Below are positions 49,375 through 61,348 of a stretch of DNA of 64,000 nt, in pieces. The DNA is from Ashinkailepas kermadecensis (taxonomy: Eukaryota; Arthropoda; Thecostraca; Neolepadidae). Position 1 is the stretch's first letter. The number at the start of each line of letters is the position of its first letter. The DNA lies in the NCBI GenBank assembly GCA_034440615.1, contig JAOTOM010005132.1:572501-636500 (forward strand), given 5' to 3'. The position numbers were made by a program, and so were the translations under genes. A model generated the notes under the pieces. The model was not told where the DNA came from. It ran no database searches and saw nothing but the letters and a program-made list of their open reading frames with translations.

Positions 49375-51880
49375 ATGCTTACCATTTCAAGTGGCAATGG
49401 TGCACGGGCGTAGTCGTGCGCTCGCGCAATGCCACACATAATGAGGTCCATAATGCATTCTGGGTCAAGAATATGTATTGTTCGCTGTCGGCCTAATGTG
49501 TTCATTTGCGAAGCTCGGCTTTATTTCCTACATTTACACCACTTCTTACTCATTCCAAACGCTGAATCAGAGGTATAAGTTATCAGATATCTGCACAAGT
49601 GTGCTTGTCGTGCAGGATTGGAAAAACAGGCTGCTGTTGGATTTTTCCGCTTCCAGAACATTATCCTCCCCATAAAATCATCGTCTCATTTTCCCATTTG
49701 GAGGTCGAATGACAATGAGCTTCTCGGTAACATAGTGCTCAAGATTCACTGGAAAGTGAATTTTGATTGCAAGATTGGATCTTTCCTCCGTTGATTTTGC
49801 TGAAGGAGAAGGTTAGGCCGAGGAAACTAGCTGTGGCAGATTGCCGAGTTGCACAGCCATTTTGTACAGAAGAAATATTCCATCTGTATGCTATTCGACA
49901 ATGTTTTTTTTTAGTTACAGAACTCACTTTGCAAGACTTTGATCAATTTCTTGGTTTCATTTGTAATGGAAGTCGCTTGTTGATTAGTCTTTTGTCACAA
50001 TTTTGCAGACACCATTGATGAAGGAAATGGGGTAATAAGTTGAATGCGATAGAGAATGCTTGCTGGGCTTCAAAATGGGAACAATGTAAATTTTTAGCCA
50101 TGTTCCTGACAACAACAAAAATCCCTATATGTCCAATCGCTGTCAACAGGCTGTATGCCTTGCCCTCTGAGAGTTCAGCAGAAATGAATACGACATCCCG
50201 TCCGGGCTAGTCGATTTTGTATTCGATTGACGGAGAGATATGCTCAGTCCCTGTATGTAGAGGCGAATTGTAGTTTTCGAAATTGAAAGAGGAAAATTCC
50301 TTGGTGGTCATTGTTTCCACGAACTTTTTGTCTTCGAGGATACATATTTGTCGAAAAAATTGAACATGCATATCGGGAGAAACATGCATTGCTTCGCATG
50401 GCCATGCACGAAAAACATATCATTGGAGAGGAAACAGCACTCGGAGAGGAGTGCCATGAAGGTAAAGGAACGAACTGATTTCCAGATTTTTGTCATTGTA
50501 AAGCGTTTACAAATGTGGAATCGATGGCACGCCGCGTCTCCTGTTCTTCATAGCGCAAGGTATTCGATGAAGCCCTTCGCACCTCTGTATATTACTCGCT
50601 GTGGTACTCACATTCATTTTTAGAACACTCGCAAGGCATGACCTCGGCATGACCTTCCCCGCATGACCTCGACATTCTCACACCGTTATTCCAGCAAATT
50701 GTATTTTTCCATCCGTTATTTAAACCCATCGTGATAGAGGAATGATGCATGGTGGATACTGCCATATCATTTATCGCTGCAGAGTTGCTCTATGGATAGA
50801 ACCAGGTGTGTTGTTTTATATAATTTGGCGGGGAGAAGTGCCCCTCAATGCTGGCTATGCCCCCCCCCCCCCCCCCACACCAATAATTGCAATGTTTAAT
50901 ATGGGACCTTATGGAGTGCACCCTCCTGATCAATTTGGGATTTTCAGAACTTAGCGCACGTGGGCAGAACTGATGAGGGGCATTCCAGTCGTTGAGAAAG
51001 ATGAGTGAGATATTTGTATTATTCTATGATTTATTACTCGGCCACGGGAAGAGACGCTCTAGGTTCCCCATATTGAATGGTGTGCATGAAATATCTGAGG
51101 ACGCTGTTGGAATTTCTTGAAATAGACTTGTGGTTAGATGGCGTACCAGACGGTGAATTAGGAGGAAATGTATGGTAACTACCATTTCTAGAGAGTTATC
51201 TTGTCTATGAGCAGCTACGGCGATTCGGAAGATCCACGTTTCAATCAACTTGGGGTGATATTTTTGAAAACATACCGGGCAATACCTCTTCCTTAAAACT
51301 AGAATCTATGTTATCCGCATATTCTTGTAGCCAGTTATTAAGAAATTGTAGCTGTCAAATAAATGTGTGTCTTGTATTTCTGCGCAACAAGAGGAGCCTC
51401 GTTTGGAATAATTAACCTCAATTCGACACAGTCGGACCGAAAACCGCCAACATTCTATTGGAGACAAAATATGTATGTGACGTCATCTTCACAAAGGCTT
51501 GCTGCTTCCCGTGAGATGGAAAACTGGCCCCGGAGAAGCGCGCTGAGCTATCAGCCAGTGGCTGCGGCGCTTGGGAGCTGAGGTTCTCGAGGTGTCGACC
51601 TCAGACCCGTGTCAGAGGTCACGGAGCTGGAACGGTCTAACCCGCTGAACAGTGTGGGCGCGTGCTCTGAGCTACTCTCGGCAGAGCCAGGGTGTGGGGA
51701 TGGGGGCCGGCTGGCTCGCAGTGGTCAAGTGAGTGCCTCTCGTGATACCGTCAGCCGCAGGGTCATCACCGACACCGGCGTTATAGATCGCCTGACGGAG
51801 CGGGCGGCTGTCAGCCGGGCTCGTGTCCACCGCGGGAGCGGGCTTTTCTGCTCTATTGACTGATGAACCTTCGATCGGAC
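49375..51880. other. No gene recognised
   Basis: AT-rich, with a C run at 50862-50876. No supported exon, RNA gene or element ends were found. Confidence 0.45.
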
Positions 51881-51884
51881 AGTG

Positions 51885-52050
51885 TGGGAGACTGCGTTTG
51901 TGGGGCTTACCCATGGGATACTGCATGTGTGGGGGACTCTGCGTGTGTGGGGGCTTACCTGTGGGAGACTGCATGTGTGGGGGCTTACCTGTAGGAGACT
52001 CTGCGTGTGTGGGGTCTTACCTGTGGGAGACTGCGTGTGCGGAGGCTTAC
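51885..52050. repeat. ~30-bp minisatellite, ~5 copies
   Basis: Units like GGCTTACCTGTGGGAGACTG followed by CATGTGTGGG. Each contains CTTACCTG, which would be a splice donor (CAG|GTAAG) read on the minus strand. Confidence 0.85.
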
Positions 52051-52785
52051 ATGTTGGCTGATTATGGGCCCAGTAGCAGGGAGAGCTGCCCAAGCCTCAC
52101 CCCTCTCCCCCACGAGGCCACAGCGCGAGGACGTTAGGCCGGCCCGGCCATGCTGGACAGTCCCTGTCGGTTACGAGGTGCGGCCCCTGACAGGCCGCAC
52201 GCAGCCGAACCGAGCACCGCCCTGACGGCTGGGCGTCGGCGCAGCGCTCGCATGTCGAGCGCGTATCCGGCGCTTCCTCATCACCTGGCCGTACTGAAGG
52301 CGGCGGCTACAGCGGCCGGGAAGAAGAGCGCATGGGTGTTCCTCGTACCCGACGTACGCCGCGTGGAAATAGATCGGCAGGTCGGTACGCCTGAAACGAA
52401 GCTTCAGAAGCGGGTTGGGACGACCACGCTTGCTGCGGAAGCGCGACACTTACGCTACCAACTGCTACCCTTTCCTCCTTCTCTCCTCTATGATTTCGTT
52501 TGCCGATACCTTGGCTAGCTTCGGAGCGTAACACCACAGCGTCGGTGTGGTTAAGCTCTTCTCCGACGTGCATACCGAGATCTCGTGGCCATGGGAAGTA
52601 GGCCACGAGAGTGCGGCATATATTTAATGCGCTGAAAGTCACCCATACCGCTACCAGGTGAATAGCCGAGCACCTGACATGTGTTAAATTCACATCGTTC
52701 AACATCATACAATCAGAAGACCACGACGGAAGATAAAATGAGACCAGAATACAGACTTAATTCTAATTAGGTTCTTCCAAGGCTC

Positions 52786-53075
52786 CAGAAGCGGATCCAG
52801 GAATTTTCATAGGGGCACATTTCCTCGGATTGGCCCCTTCGGCGGGAAAAAAATTGTTCAGTGGGGTCGGGGGGACGGCGGGGAAGGGTGAACTCCATCA
52901 TGTTGAGGAGGCGCCTTTCCCTCTGAAAACGGTGTCTTGGGCCCACAAATTCGTTTAACGGCGGGTGGGGAGTGCACTCGATCTCCTTTATGTAGCCTTT
53001 CCCGGCCGGGGGTACCACCTTTCCGTGGGGAAAAGGGGCACAGGCCCCAGTGCCCTCCCCCTGTATTCGCCCCTT
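52786..53075. mobile_element. Short TIR element (hAT-like MITE), decayed
   Basis: Left CAGAAGCGGATCCAGG, right (complement) AAGGGGCGAATACAG. Interior motifs GGGGCACATTTCC and GTGCACTCGA are shared with the 30707 copy. Flanking 8-mers CAAGGCTC and CAATGCAA agree at 5 of 8. Confidence 0.55.
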
Positions 53076-53079
53076 CAAT

Positions 53080-54545
53080 GCAAGTATAAATTACTATTGA
53101 GCTATTCTGTGCAGAAGCTGCCAACCAAGGTCCACTGTCAAACTACTAATTAAGCATAGCTTCGGCCTTTGTCGCAATTAATAACGTCACAGTAGGAAAC
53201 TGTGCACCACAATTTTGATCTGGTTTACACCAAGCGTGTTCTCTATTTTTTCACACACAGCTATGATTTATGACACTCACCAAACACCACATTTGCTCAC
53301 GAATTTTAAACATACAACAAGATAAGTTATTGTCTAATAAAATTAAGGTCATGAGGAAAAGCTGTCATGATTAGTGCGATAGTCCGATTTCAGAATCATT
53401 CGACTCATCGTCAAGTTTTGCTGCTAATGAACTCAGTTAGTATTTGAACTAGTATTATGACTCGTTAATGCTTTATTTGAATTTTCGTAATGGACACTGA
53501 ACGTAAAATGTGGCTACTTGGTAAGACAAAAAAAGGATTTTCGCCAGTCGGTAAGCCGTTGACCGATTTCCATGTGTTCTACAAGCGGCATAGCGTCACC
53601 GAGTATTATATAGCCGTGCGCCATTTTGGCTATCATTCATAGATCACCTAGCACGCGCGGGCTAGTTCGCGACCCAGAACTCCTTTTGTCATATAATGTT
53701 ATGGCTCTGTCGCCTGGAGGACGGCTGGGCGCCTGTCTTCAGTTCCCTGATCGACAATCGCGGATGAATCAAACAGCGAATTACCTTGGATAAAATTTCG
53801 ACAAGAACCGTCATGACATGTGATTATTTATATTTCATACTGATGAGATCTTTCTAAGCCGAATGTTTTGTCCCCCCCCGCTAACCCGACGGCTGGATCC
53901 GCCTGTGTCCGCAGCATGCCAGAATCCACTCTTTACACCGGAAATTGGGAAATACTACGCAACGTGTTGATCAAGTGTGTGCACCCCTACTTGCAGGGGC
54001 GGAGCTTCCTACTATTTTGGTGGGGCTTCTTTGCCTTAGCCGCACCAACTTCTTGCTGTCTCAGCATGGGGTGGGCCACACCAACCAAATTGGGAACACT
54101 AATTGCTTTCATACATTGGGCCGCACCAATCATTTTCGAGCTTCTCCACCATGCCCACCTGTCCTCTAAAGCTGTTTCGATTTCCCCTTAGCTTCATTAG
54201 GCCCTTGGGCATTGGCCTATTGGATTCCATCACAGCACAGCAGGGTGGCCCAATGGCTCACGAAAGCCCATCGCAGTATCGCTGCTTGTCCCACCAAATC
54301 CTATCGCACTACCGCGGATTGGCCCACCGAAGCCCATCACAGTATCACCTATCGGCACAATACTGCTGCATCGCGAGTGTGCCATTTGCGCGGGAGACGG
54401 GAGAGCAGTAGAAAGTTCGCGCGCTTCACAGCCGGCCTGATGGCGGTTTCGCATCAGTGCCGTGTGATTGGCTGAATTTCCCCGACTGAAACGCGAAGTC
54501 TCGCGGTCCGCTGGCGCCGCGCTCGTCGTCGCGGTCATGGCGAGG
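53080..54545. other. No gene recognised
   Basis: At 54240-54360 the phrases AAAGCCCATCGCAGTATCGC, CCACCAAATCCTATCGCACT and GAAGCCCATCACAGTATCAC form a short degenerate ~37-bp tandem repeat. Otherwise featureless. Confidence 0.45.
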
Positions 54546-54556
54546 TGTGGCGCGCC

Positions 54557-55190
54557 GGTGACGATGTGGGCCTCTCACTGTCGCCTCACCCATCACTGCT
54601 CACCGCGGTCGCCGGTGACGATGTGGGCCTCCCACCGTCGCCTCACCCATCACTGCTCACCGCGGTCGCCGGTGACGATGTGGGCCTCTCACTGTCGCCT
54701 CACCCATCACTGCTCACCGCGGTCGCCGGTGACGATGTGGGCCTCCCACCGTCGCCTCACCCATCACTGCTCACCGCGGTCGCCGGTGACGATGTGAGCC
54801 TCCCATCGTCGCCTCACCCATCACTGCTCACCGCGGTCGCCGATGACGATGTGGGCCTCCCACCGTCGCCTCACCCATCACTGCTCACCGCGGTCGCCGG
54901 TGACGATGTGGGCCTCCCACCGTCGCCTCACCCATCACTGCTCACCGCGGTCGCCGGTGACGATGTGAGCCTCCCACCGTCGCCTCACCCATCACTGCTC
55001 ACCTCGGTCGCCGATGACGATGTGGGCCTTCCACCGTCGCCTCACCCATCACTGCTCACCGCGGTCGCCGATGACGATGTGGGCCTCCCACCGTCGCCTC
55101 ACCCATCACTGCTCACCGCGGTCGCCGATGACGATGTGGGCCTCCCACCGTCGCCTCACCCATCACTGCTCACCGCGGTCGCTGATGCGC
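54557..55190. repeat. 57-bp minisatellite, 11 copies
   Basis: The unit is GGTGACGATGTGGGCCTCCC followed by ACCGTCGCCTCACCCATCAC and TGCTCACCGCGGTCGCC. Because 57 is a multiple of 3, one plus frame is open for 220 codons as a 19-residue repeat (core SPHPSLLTAVAGDDVGLP); a second frame is also partly open. Differences between units include non-synonymous changes, and no exon signals were identified, so it is probably non-coding. Confidence 0.93.
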
Positions 55191-55864
55191 AGTTATGCCC
55201 CAATTAAAAATTGTGGTATAATACAGGTAGTCGGGGCTCGGGAAATGACTTCAAACATAGCTCATGGGCAGAGGTGTCGATTTCAGACAATCGTTGGGGG
55301 AGGGGGCAAGCATTGGCCAGGAGGAAAAGCATTGAAGTCTCGCTCATTTGATCCCATGCTATATCATGAATATATTGAGGAACAGCCAACATTGGAGGAT
55401 CAGGGCTCCCCCAAAGAGAAATGAACCAAGGCACATACTCTTGGGACAGCGTTGGAATTCCTTTTTCAATCTATAGCTGTTGGGAATTTGCTCCATATAT
55501 CTGACGCTATGGGGTCAGCCGCCGACACTGGCCGTCCTCCCTCCTCCCTTACCGTTTCCGCCTGCAGTCCTGGTTTCCGCTCGCTCCCCGCCCAGTCGAC
55601 AGCTGCATCTGTCAGCTGGGATAGAGTGTGAGTTACGAGGGCGCTCCCCAGCGAACTGGGGCGGGAACTGCCAGCCAGATCCCATCCAGATCCTTCGACG
55701 CAGGTGTCGGCGGTGGCGTCCCAACTCCCGCTCGCGCTCTGTTCTACCGCTGATAATATAGCCAGCCATTCATCATCGCGATAAGTGAGGCCTCGTTCCC
55801 CGGTTCTCCTTCATCGTCCCAATAACACCGTCTTACGTTACTCGACCAACTCGCCGAACTTCAT

Positions 55865-56310
55865 CCCTGACGCCTAGACGTTCACCCCTTGCGTCTACAC
55901 CTGCACCCCGACGTCTACACTTTCACCCCTAACGTCTGCACCGTCATCCCTGACGTCTAAACCTTCACCTCTGACGTCTACACCCACACCCGTCTACATT
56001 TTCACCCGTTTACACTTTCACCCTGACGTCCACACCATCATCCCTGATGTCCACACCGCCATCCCTGACGACTAGACCTTCACCTCTGACATCTACACCT
56101 TCACACCCCCGACGTCTACACCTTCACCCTTGACATGTGCACTTTCACTTCTGCCGTTTGTACCTTCACCCTTGACGTCTAGACTCTCAACCATGACGTT
56201 GCACCGTCAACCTTGACGTTTGCACCTTCACTCCCGACGTCTACATCATCATCCCTCACGCCTACAGCTTCGCTCCAAACGTCTACACCTTCACGCTTAG
56301 CTGTTCTCCA
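55865..56310. repeat. ~21-bp minisatellite, left part
   Basis: Degenerate units around CCTGACGTCTACACCTTCACC. The same repeat resumes at 57003-57195 beyond a LINE fragment, so the LINE inserted into it. Confidence 0.85.
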
Positions 56311-56314
56311 CCTT

Positions 56315-56535
56315 GACTTGTCCTACCTGAATTGAGGGCCACGATGTGATAATCTAAATAGAACATTATTCATATTGACCTTATCTAATCCTTTCACGAT
56401 TGTATACATTAATTCATATCACCCTTCATTGTCCTATACTTGGGTGAGTACACATCTAATGTCATCAGCCTTTCTCCATATTCTAAGTTACGTAGTCCAC
56501 TAATGAATCTAGTGGCTTTACGTGCGCACTTTCTA

Positions 56536-56629
<94 letters not shown>

Positions 56630-56990
56630 CTAAGTGGGGTCGGACATATGCTAAGAACAGTTTTTTTCATGACTTCCTCGCTGTTATACCTCACATTTAT
56701 ATTAATGATCCCCAGCATTCTGATTGCTCGCCCCCTAGCTGAGGTACATTGTTTTTGTGTTTTTTTTTTGGCTTTACTGTCCTTTGAAACTAACAAACTT
56801 AAGTCTCTTTCCTCTTCAGTAACATCCAGTTCCCTACCTCCCATTGTATATCCGAATGTCTCGACTCCGGATCCCAGATGCATAGCCTTACACTTTTCAT
56901 AGTTTAAAGACATCTGCCATTGATCAACCCACTTTTTAGATCCTCCATGTCTAGTTGAATATTACTAGATTGATCATATACTAGATATAT
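56315..56990 (-). pseudogene. LINE reverse-transcriptase fragment (broken)
   Basis: Read on the minus strand: SSNIQLDMEDL, then a one-base frameshift at an A run, then WQMSLNYEKCKAMHLG, then VTEEERDLSLLVS. A second frameshift at an A run precedes AYVRPHLEYY. A (TA)n tract follows, and then ARKATRFISGLRNLEYGERL. These are hallmark strings of the C-terminal part of non-LTR retrotransposon reverse transcriptases (CR1/Jockey-like; exact clade unresolved). Roughly 20 residues between RPHLEY and the RKATRFISG string are missing and replaced by the TA tract. At least three frameshifts plus this loss make it dead. Confidence 0.85.
56538..56625. repeat. (TA)n microsatellite inside the LINE fragment
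   Basis: About 85 bp of pure TA that interrupts the reverse-transcriptase reading frame right after the RPHLEYY codons, whose TATTATATA sequence probably seeded the expansion. Confidence 0.95.
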
Positions 56991-57002
56991 TGATACTAGA
57001 CA

Positions 57003-57195
57003 TCCAGACCTACGCCTCCGACGTTTACATCTTCATTTCTGACATCTACATATTCACCCTTAACGTGCACAGCTTCATCTGACGGTGTACTTTCACCCCA
57101 ATATCTACACCCTCACCCCTGACATCTACATCTTCATCTATGACGTCCGCACCTCCATCCCTGACGTCTACATCTTCACCTCTGACGTCTGCATC
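57003..57195. repeat. ~21-bp minisatellite, right part
   Basis: Continuation of the GACGTCTACA-CTTCACC array seen at 55865-56310, separated from it by the LINE fragment. Confidence 0.8.
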
Positions 57196-57349
57196 ACACA
57201 AACCCGCACGCTGACGGCCCGCTTGCTCCCTGTGCCTTCCTTCTCGAATGGCTGCAGCGGTTCGTCCTCGTGTTGGCTGGTCCATTGAAGAGCTTTATTC
57301 GTTCTAAATTCGGCCCCAGCCTGTTCATCTGTTTGACTGTCGTGATGCC

Positions 57350-58070
57350 CGTGCTGTTGTGCTGCTCGCTGCCATGTCGTGTGCTGTCGGCTGTGTACCG
57401 TCGTGCTGTGTGTCGCTGTACTGTCGTGCTGTGTGCCGCTGTGCTGTCGTATTGTCGAGATGTGTGTCGCTGTGCTGTCGTATTGTCGAGATGTGTGTCG
57501 CTGTGCTGTCAGCTGCATGCTGCTGTGCTGTCGGCTGCGTGATACCGTGCTGTGTGCTGCTGTGCTGTCCGCTGCGTGGTACCGTGCTGTGTGCTGCTGT
57601 GTTGTCGGCTGCGTGATACCGTGCTGTGTGCTGCTGTGCTGTCCGCTGCGTGGTACCGTGCTGTGTGCTGCTGTGTTGTCGGCTGCGTGGTGCCGTGTTG
57701 TGTGCTGCTGTGCTGTCGGCTGCGTGATACTATGCTGTGTGCTGCTGTGCTGTCGGCTGCGTGGTGCCGTGCTGTGTGCTGCTGTGCTGTCGGCTGTGTG
57801 ATGCCGTGCTGTGTGCTGCTGTGCTGTCGACTGAGTGGTACCCTGCTGTGTGCTGCTGTGCTGTTGGCTGTGTGATACCCTGCTGTGTGCTGCTGTACTG
57901 TCGGCTGCGTGGTACCGTGCTGTATGCTGCTGTGCTGTCGACTGAGTGGTACCGTGCTGTGTGCTGCTGTACTGTCGGCTGCGTGGTACCATGCTGTGTG
58001 CTGCTGTACTGTCGGCTGCGTGATGCCGTGCTGTGCGCTGCTGTGCTGTCGGCTGTGTGCTGCCTGCTGC
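57350..58070. repeat. 37-bp minisatellite, ~19 copies
   Basis: The unit is about GTGCTGTGTGCTGCTGTGCT followed by GTCGGCTGCGTGATACC. It is open in several frames on both strands (up to 350 codons on the minus strand, STAAHS...RSRQH) because the unit has no stops. The 37-bp period shifts frame each copy, so it is not a gene. Confidence 0.93.
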
Positions 58071-58413
58071 CTTGTTGCATGCAGCAGTCTGCTCCGATCC
58101 CTCACTTTGTGCCGACTCGGCGTGACCTCCGCCGCCCTCCCCCCACCACGTCGTCAGGTGGAGGAGGCGATGGCACCAGTCCAGCTCAGTTTTAATCCGA
58201 CACGGCGTGTTTGGGCACAACCGGCGTCGACATTCCGATGTTTTACTGGAGCGGCGCGGCTGTTTTGCCGCGGGAGCGTGGCGCAGTTAGCGGGCCCGAC
58301 GGCGGGCGGCTGCGGAGGCGACCAGCGCGCACCACCGAGCACGCCATGCCGCCGCGTGGCCGAGGCAGGCGGCGCACGGCCGGCCGGCAGTGGGCACCAA
58401 CCACTACACCAAT

Positions 58414-58612
58414 GCCGGCGGGCACGTCGACAGCCGCCGGCAGCTGCTCCTCGTGACGCCGGCGGGCACATCAACAGCTGCTGCACGTGATGCCGGCGGG
58501 CACGTCGACAGCCGCCGGCAGCTGCTCCTCGTGACGCCAGCGGGCACATCAACAGCTGCTGCACGTGATGCCGGCGGGCACGTCGACAGCCGCCGGCAGC
58601 TGTGTCACGTGG
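58414..58612. repeat. 78-bp tandem repeat, ~2.5 copies
   Basis: Begins GCCGGCGGGCACGTCGACAG at 58414, 58492 and 58570. Each unit has two internal halves (CACGTCGACAGCCGCCGG and CACATCAACAGCTGCTG). Confidence 0.9.
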
Positions 58613-59269
58613 CGACACGTACGCCCCCGTTCCTACGTGGCACATGAAGCTCGGTGGAGCAGCGCTAATCATTCTGCTGCAGTCCGGCGCCGAGAGAAGA
58701 GGAACGGGCCGATCAATGGGGACGTGTCGGTGCTGGTTCATGTGCGACTCGGGAACCACAACCGGCTACATAAACAACTTTTAAGAGTTCACACCTTTAT
58801 TCGTCATTCAGCCGAAAGCATTTCTGGCCCACCTACTCCTATCCGTATCGCGGTTACGTTAAATCTCGCCCAGCACTACGTGGGAATATGGGAAATCATC
58901 GGCAGCTTTTTGAAGACAACGCGCTGTTTTGATCATTAATGGCAATCACGAGGAAGAACTTGGAGTTCGGCTTCGGAGTACATGTATATGCTTCGTGTAA
59001 GAAAACAAGAGATAATATCCCGGAATTATCCAAGTAAATTCAACGTCAATATCAATATCCAACAGAATATAACTTAAATCCTCTGGTCAGAAACCTTTGC
59101 TGGGCAACCACCGAAGGAGAAGCTGTCCCTCCTGTCCTTCACGAAATTGGGACGACCATCACAACACCGCGCGCTACCCAGCTCGTGCACTTAGATTAAA
59201 TGGCCATGTTCGCTGAGCTGGTGTAAGCTTGGGAAACAGGGCAGTTGTCAGGTGGATCATTTGGGGCAC

Positions 59270-60872
59270 CTGTCCTGTCCTGTCTCCGACCTGTCTGTTC
59301 TGTCTGTCCGTCCTGTCTCCGACCTGTCTGTTCTGTCTGTCCGTCCTGTCTCCGACCTGTCTGTCCTGTCTGTCCGCCTTGTCTCCGACCTGTCTGTCCC
59401 GTCTGTCCGCCTTGTCTCCGACCTGTCTGTTCTGTCTGTCCGCCTTGTCTCCGACCTGTCTGTTCTGTCTGTCCGTCCTGTCTCCGACCTGTCTGTTCTG
59501 TCTGTCCGTCCTGTCTCCGACCTGTCTGTCCTGTCTCCGACCTGCCTGTCCCGTCTGTCCGTCCTGTCTCCGACCTGCCTGTCCTGTCTGTCCGCCTTGT
59601 CTCCGACCTGCCTGTCTCCGTCTGTCCGCCTTGTCTCCGACCTGTCTGTTCCCGTCTGTCCGCCTTGTCTCCGACCTGTCTGTTCTGTCTGTCCGTCCTG
59701 TCTCCGACCTGCCTATCCTGTCTCCGACCTGTCTGTCCTGTCTGTCCGTCCTGTCTCCGACCTGTCTGTCCTGTCTGTCCGTCCTGTCTCCGACCTGTCT
59801 GTCCTGTCTGTCCGTCCTGTCTCCGACCTGTCTGTCCTGTCTATCCGTCCTGTCTCCGACCTGTCTGTCCTGTCTGTCCGTCCTGTCTCCGACCTGTCTG
59901 TCCCGTCTGTCCGTCCTGTCTCCGACCTGTCTGTCCTGTCTGTCCGTCCTGTCTCCGACCTGCCTATCCTGTCTCCGACCTGTCTATTCTGTTTGTCCGT
60001 CCTGTCTCCGACCTGTCTGTCCCGTCTGTCCGCCTTGTCTCCGACCTGTCTGTTCTGTCTATCCGTCCTGTCTCCGACCTGCCTGTCCTGTCTCCGACCT
60101 GTCTGTCCTGTCTATCCGTCCTGTCTCCGACCTGTCTGTCCTGTCTGTCCGTCCTGTCTCCGACCTGTCTGTTCTGTCTGTCCGTCCTGTCTCCGACCTG
60201 TCTGTCCCGTCTGTCCGCCTTGTCTCCGACCTGTCTGTTCTGTCTATCCGTCCTGTCTCCGACCTGCCTGTCCTGTCTCCGACCTGTCTGTCCTGTCTAT
60301 CCGTCCTGTCTCCGACCTGTCTGTCCCGTCTGTCCGCCTTGTCTCCGACCTGTCTGTTCTGTCTGTCCGTCCTGTCTCCGACCTGTCTGTCCTGTCTGTC
60401 CGTCCTGTCTCCGACCTGTCTGTCCTGTCTGTCCGTCCTGTCTCCGACCTGTCTGTCCTGTCTGTCCGTCCTGTCTCCGACCTGTCTGTCCTGTCTATCC
60501 GTCCTGTCTCCGACCTGTCTGTCCCGTCTGTCCGTCCTGTCTCCGACCTGCCTGTCCCGTCTGTCCGTCCTGTCTCCGACCTGCCTGTCCTGTCTGTCCG
60601 TCCTGTCTCCGACCTGTCTGTCCTGTCTGTCCGTCCTGTCTCCGACCTGTCTGTTCTGTCTATCCGTCCTGTCTCCGACCTGCCTGTCCTGTCTCCGACC
60701 TGTCTGTCCTGTCTGTCCGTCCTGTCTCAGACCTGTCTGTCCCGTCTGTCCGTCCTGTCTCCGACCTGTCCGTTCTGTTTGTTCGTCGGCTGTCTGTCCG
60801 TCCTGTCTCCGACCTGCCTGTCCTGTCTGTCCGTCCTGTCTCCGACCTGCCTGTCCTGTCTGTCCATCGTGT
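59270..60872. repeat. 33-bp minisatellite array, 1.6 kb
   Basis: Units CCTGTCTCCGACCTGTCTG plus TCCTGTCTGTCCGT, with shorter variants lacking the second half. All three plus frames are open for 550-604 codons, because the unit contains no stop triplet on that strand; these are artefacts. Strong pyrimidine bias on one strand (C/T-rich). Confidence 0.95.
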
Positions 60873-61348
60873 CTCCGACAGCAAAGCGGCCAATTGAGAG
60901 TAGATGGAGAAACTGTCTCTTCATTGAGATCATCGTGTTTACCCGTCTTCCCGTTCCCGTTCGCCTTGCCTCTCCCGCATCATTGCCCGTACACTTCCCC
61001 TCAATATTTGGAGAAATCCTGGCTGCACGCCTGCTAGTAGTCCCAGCGGTCGGGACGCGGCGGTGACCTCTGCGTCGTTCCAGACGGCTCCGACGCTGAC
61101 CCCGGCCGAGGTCAGTAGACGCCAGCTGACCGGCGCGGCTCTGGTCCAGCATGACCAGGGGGCTGGTCGGACAGAACACATACCTGCCGTGCAGTCAGCC
61201 CGCGCAGCCCGCCACACACGCACGTGGCCAAACTCAGGTGGGTGCCGCTGACCTATGTGACCCAACGGAGGTGGGCGCCATAGGTCACGTGACCAAGCTC
61301 GGTCAAGCACCACGGCACCATTTCAGGGGCACATGGAGAGTGAGAGCA

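Noticed and set aside
52150..52518. 122-codon plus ORF / 92-codon minus ORF in GC-rich DNA
   Set aside because: Open on both strands because of base composition; neither translation resembles a known family and no splice context supports either.
57168..58220. 350-codon minus-strand ORF rich in Ser/Thr/Ala/His/Gln
   Set aside because: Reads a 37-bp satellite whose period changes frame each copy; other frames and the other strand are equally open.
61020..61260. Possible Ig-domain-like exon (VGQNTYLPC on plus, or VFCPTSPLVMLDQ on minus)
   Set aside because: Both strands look equally protein-like, no matching splice pair could be fixed, and no family was recognised.
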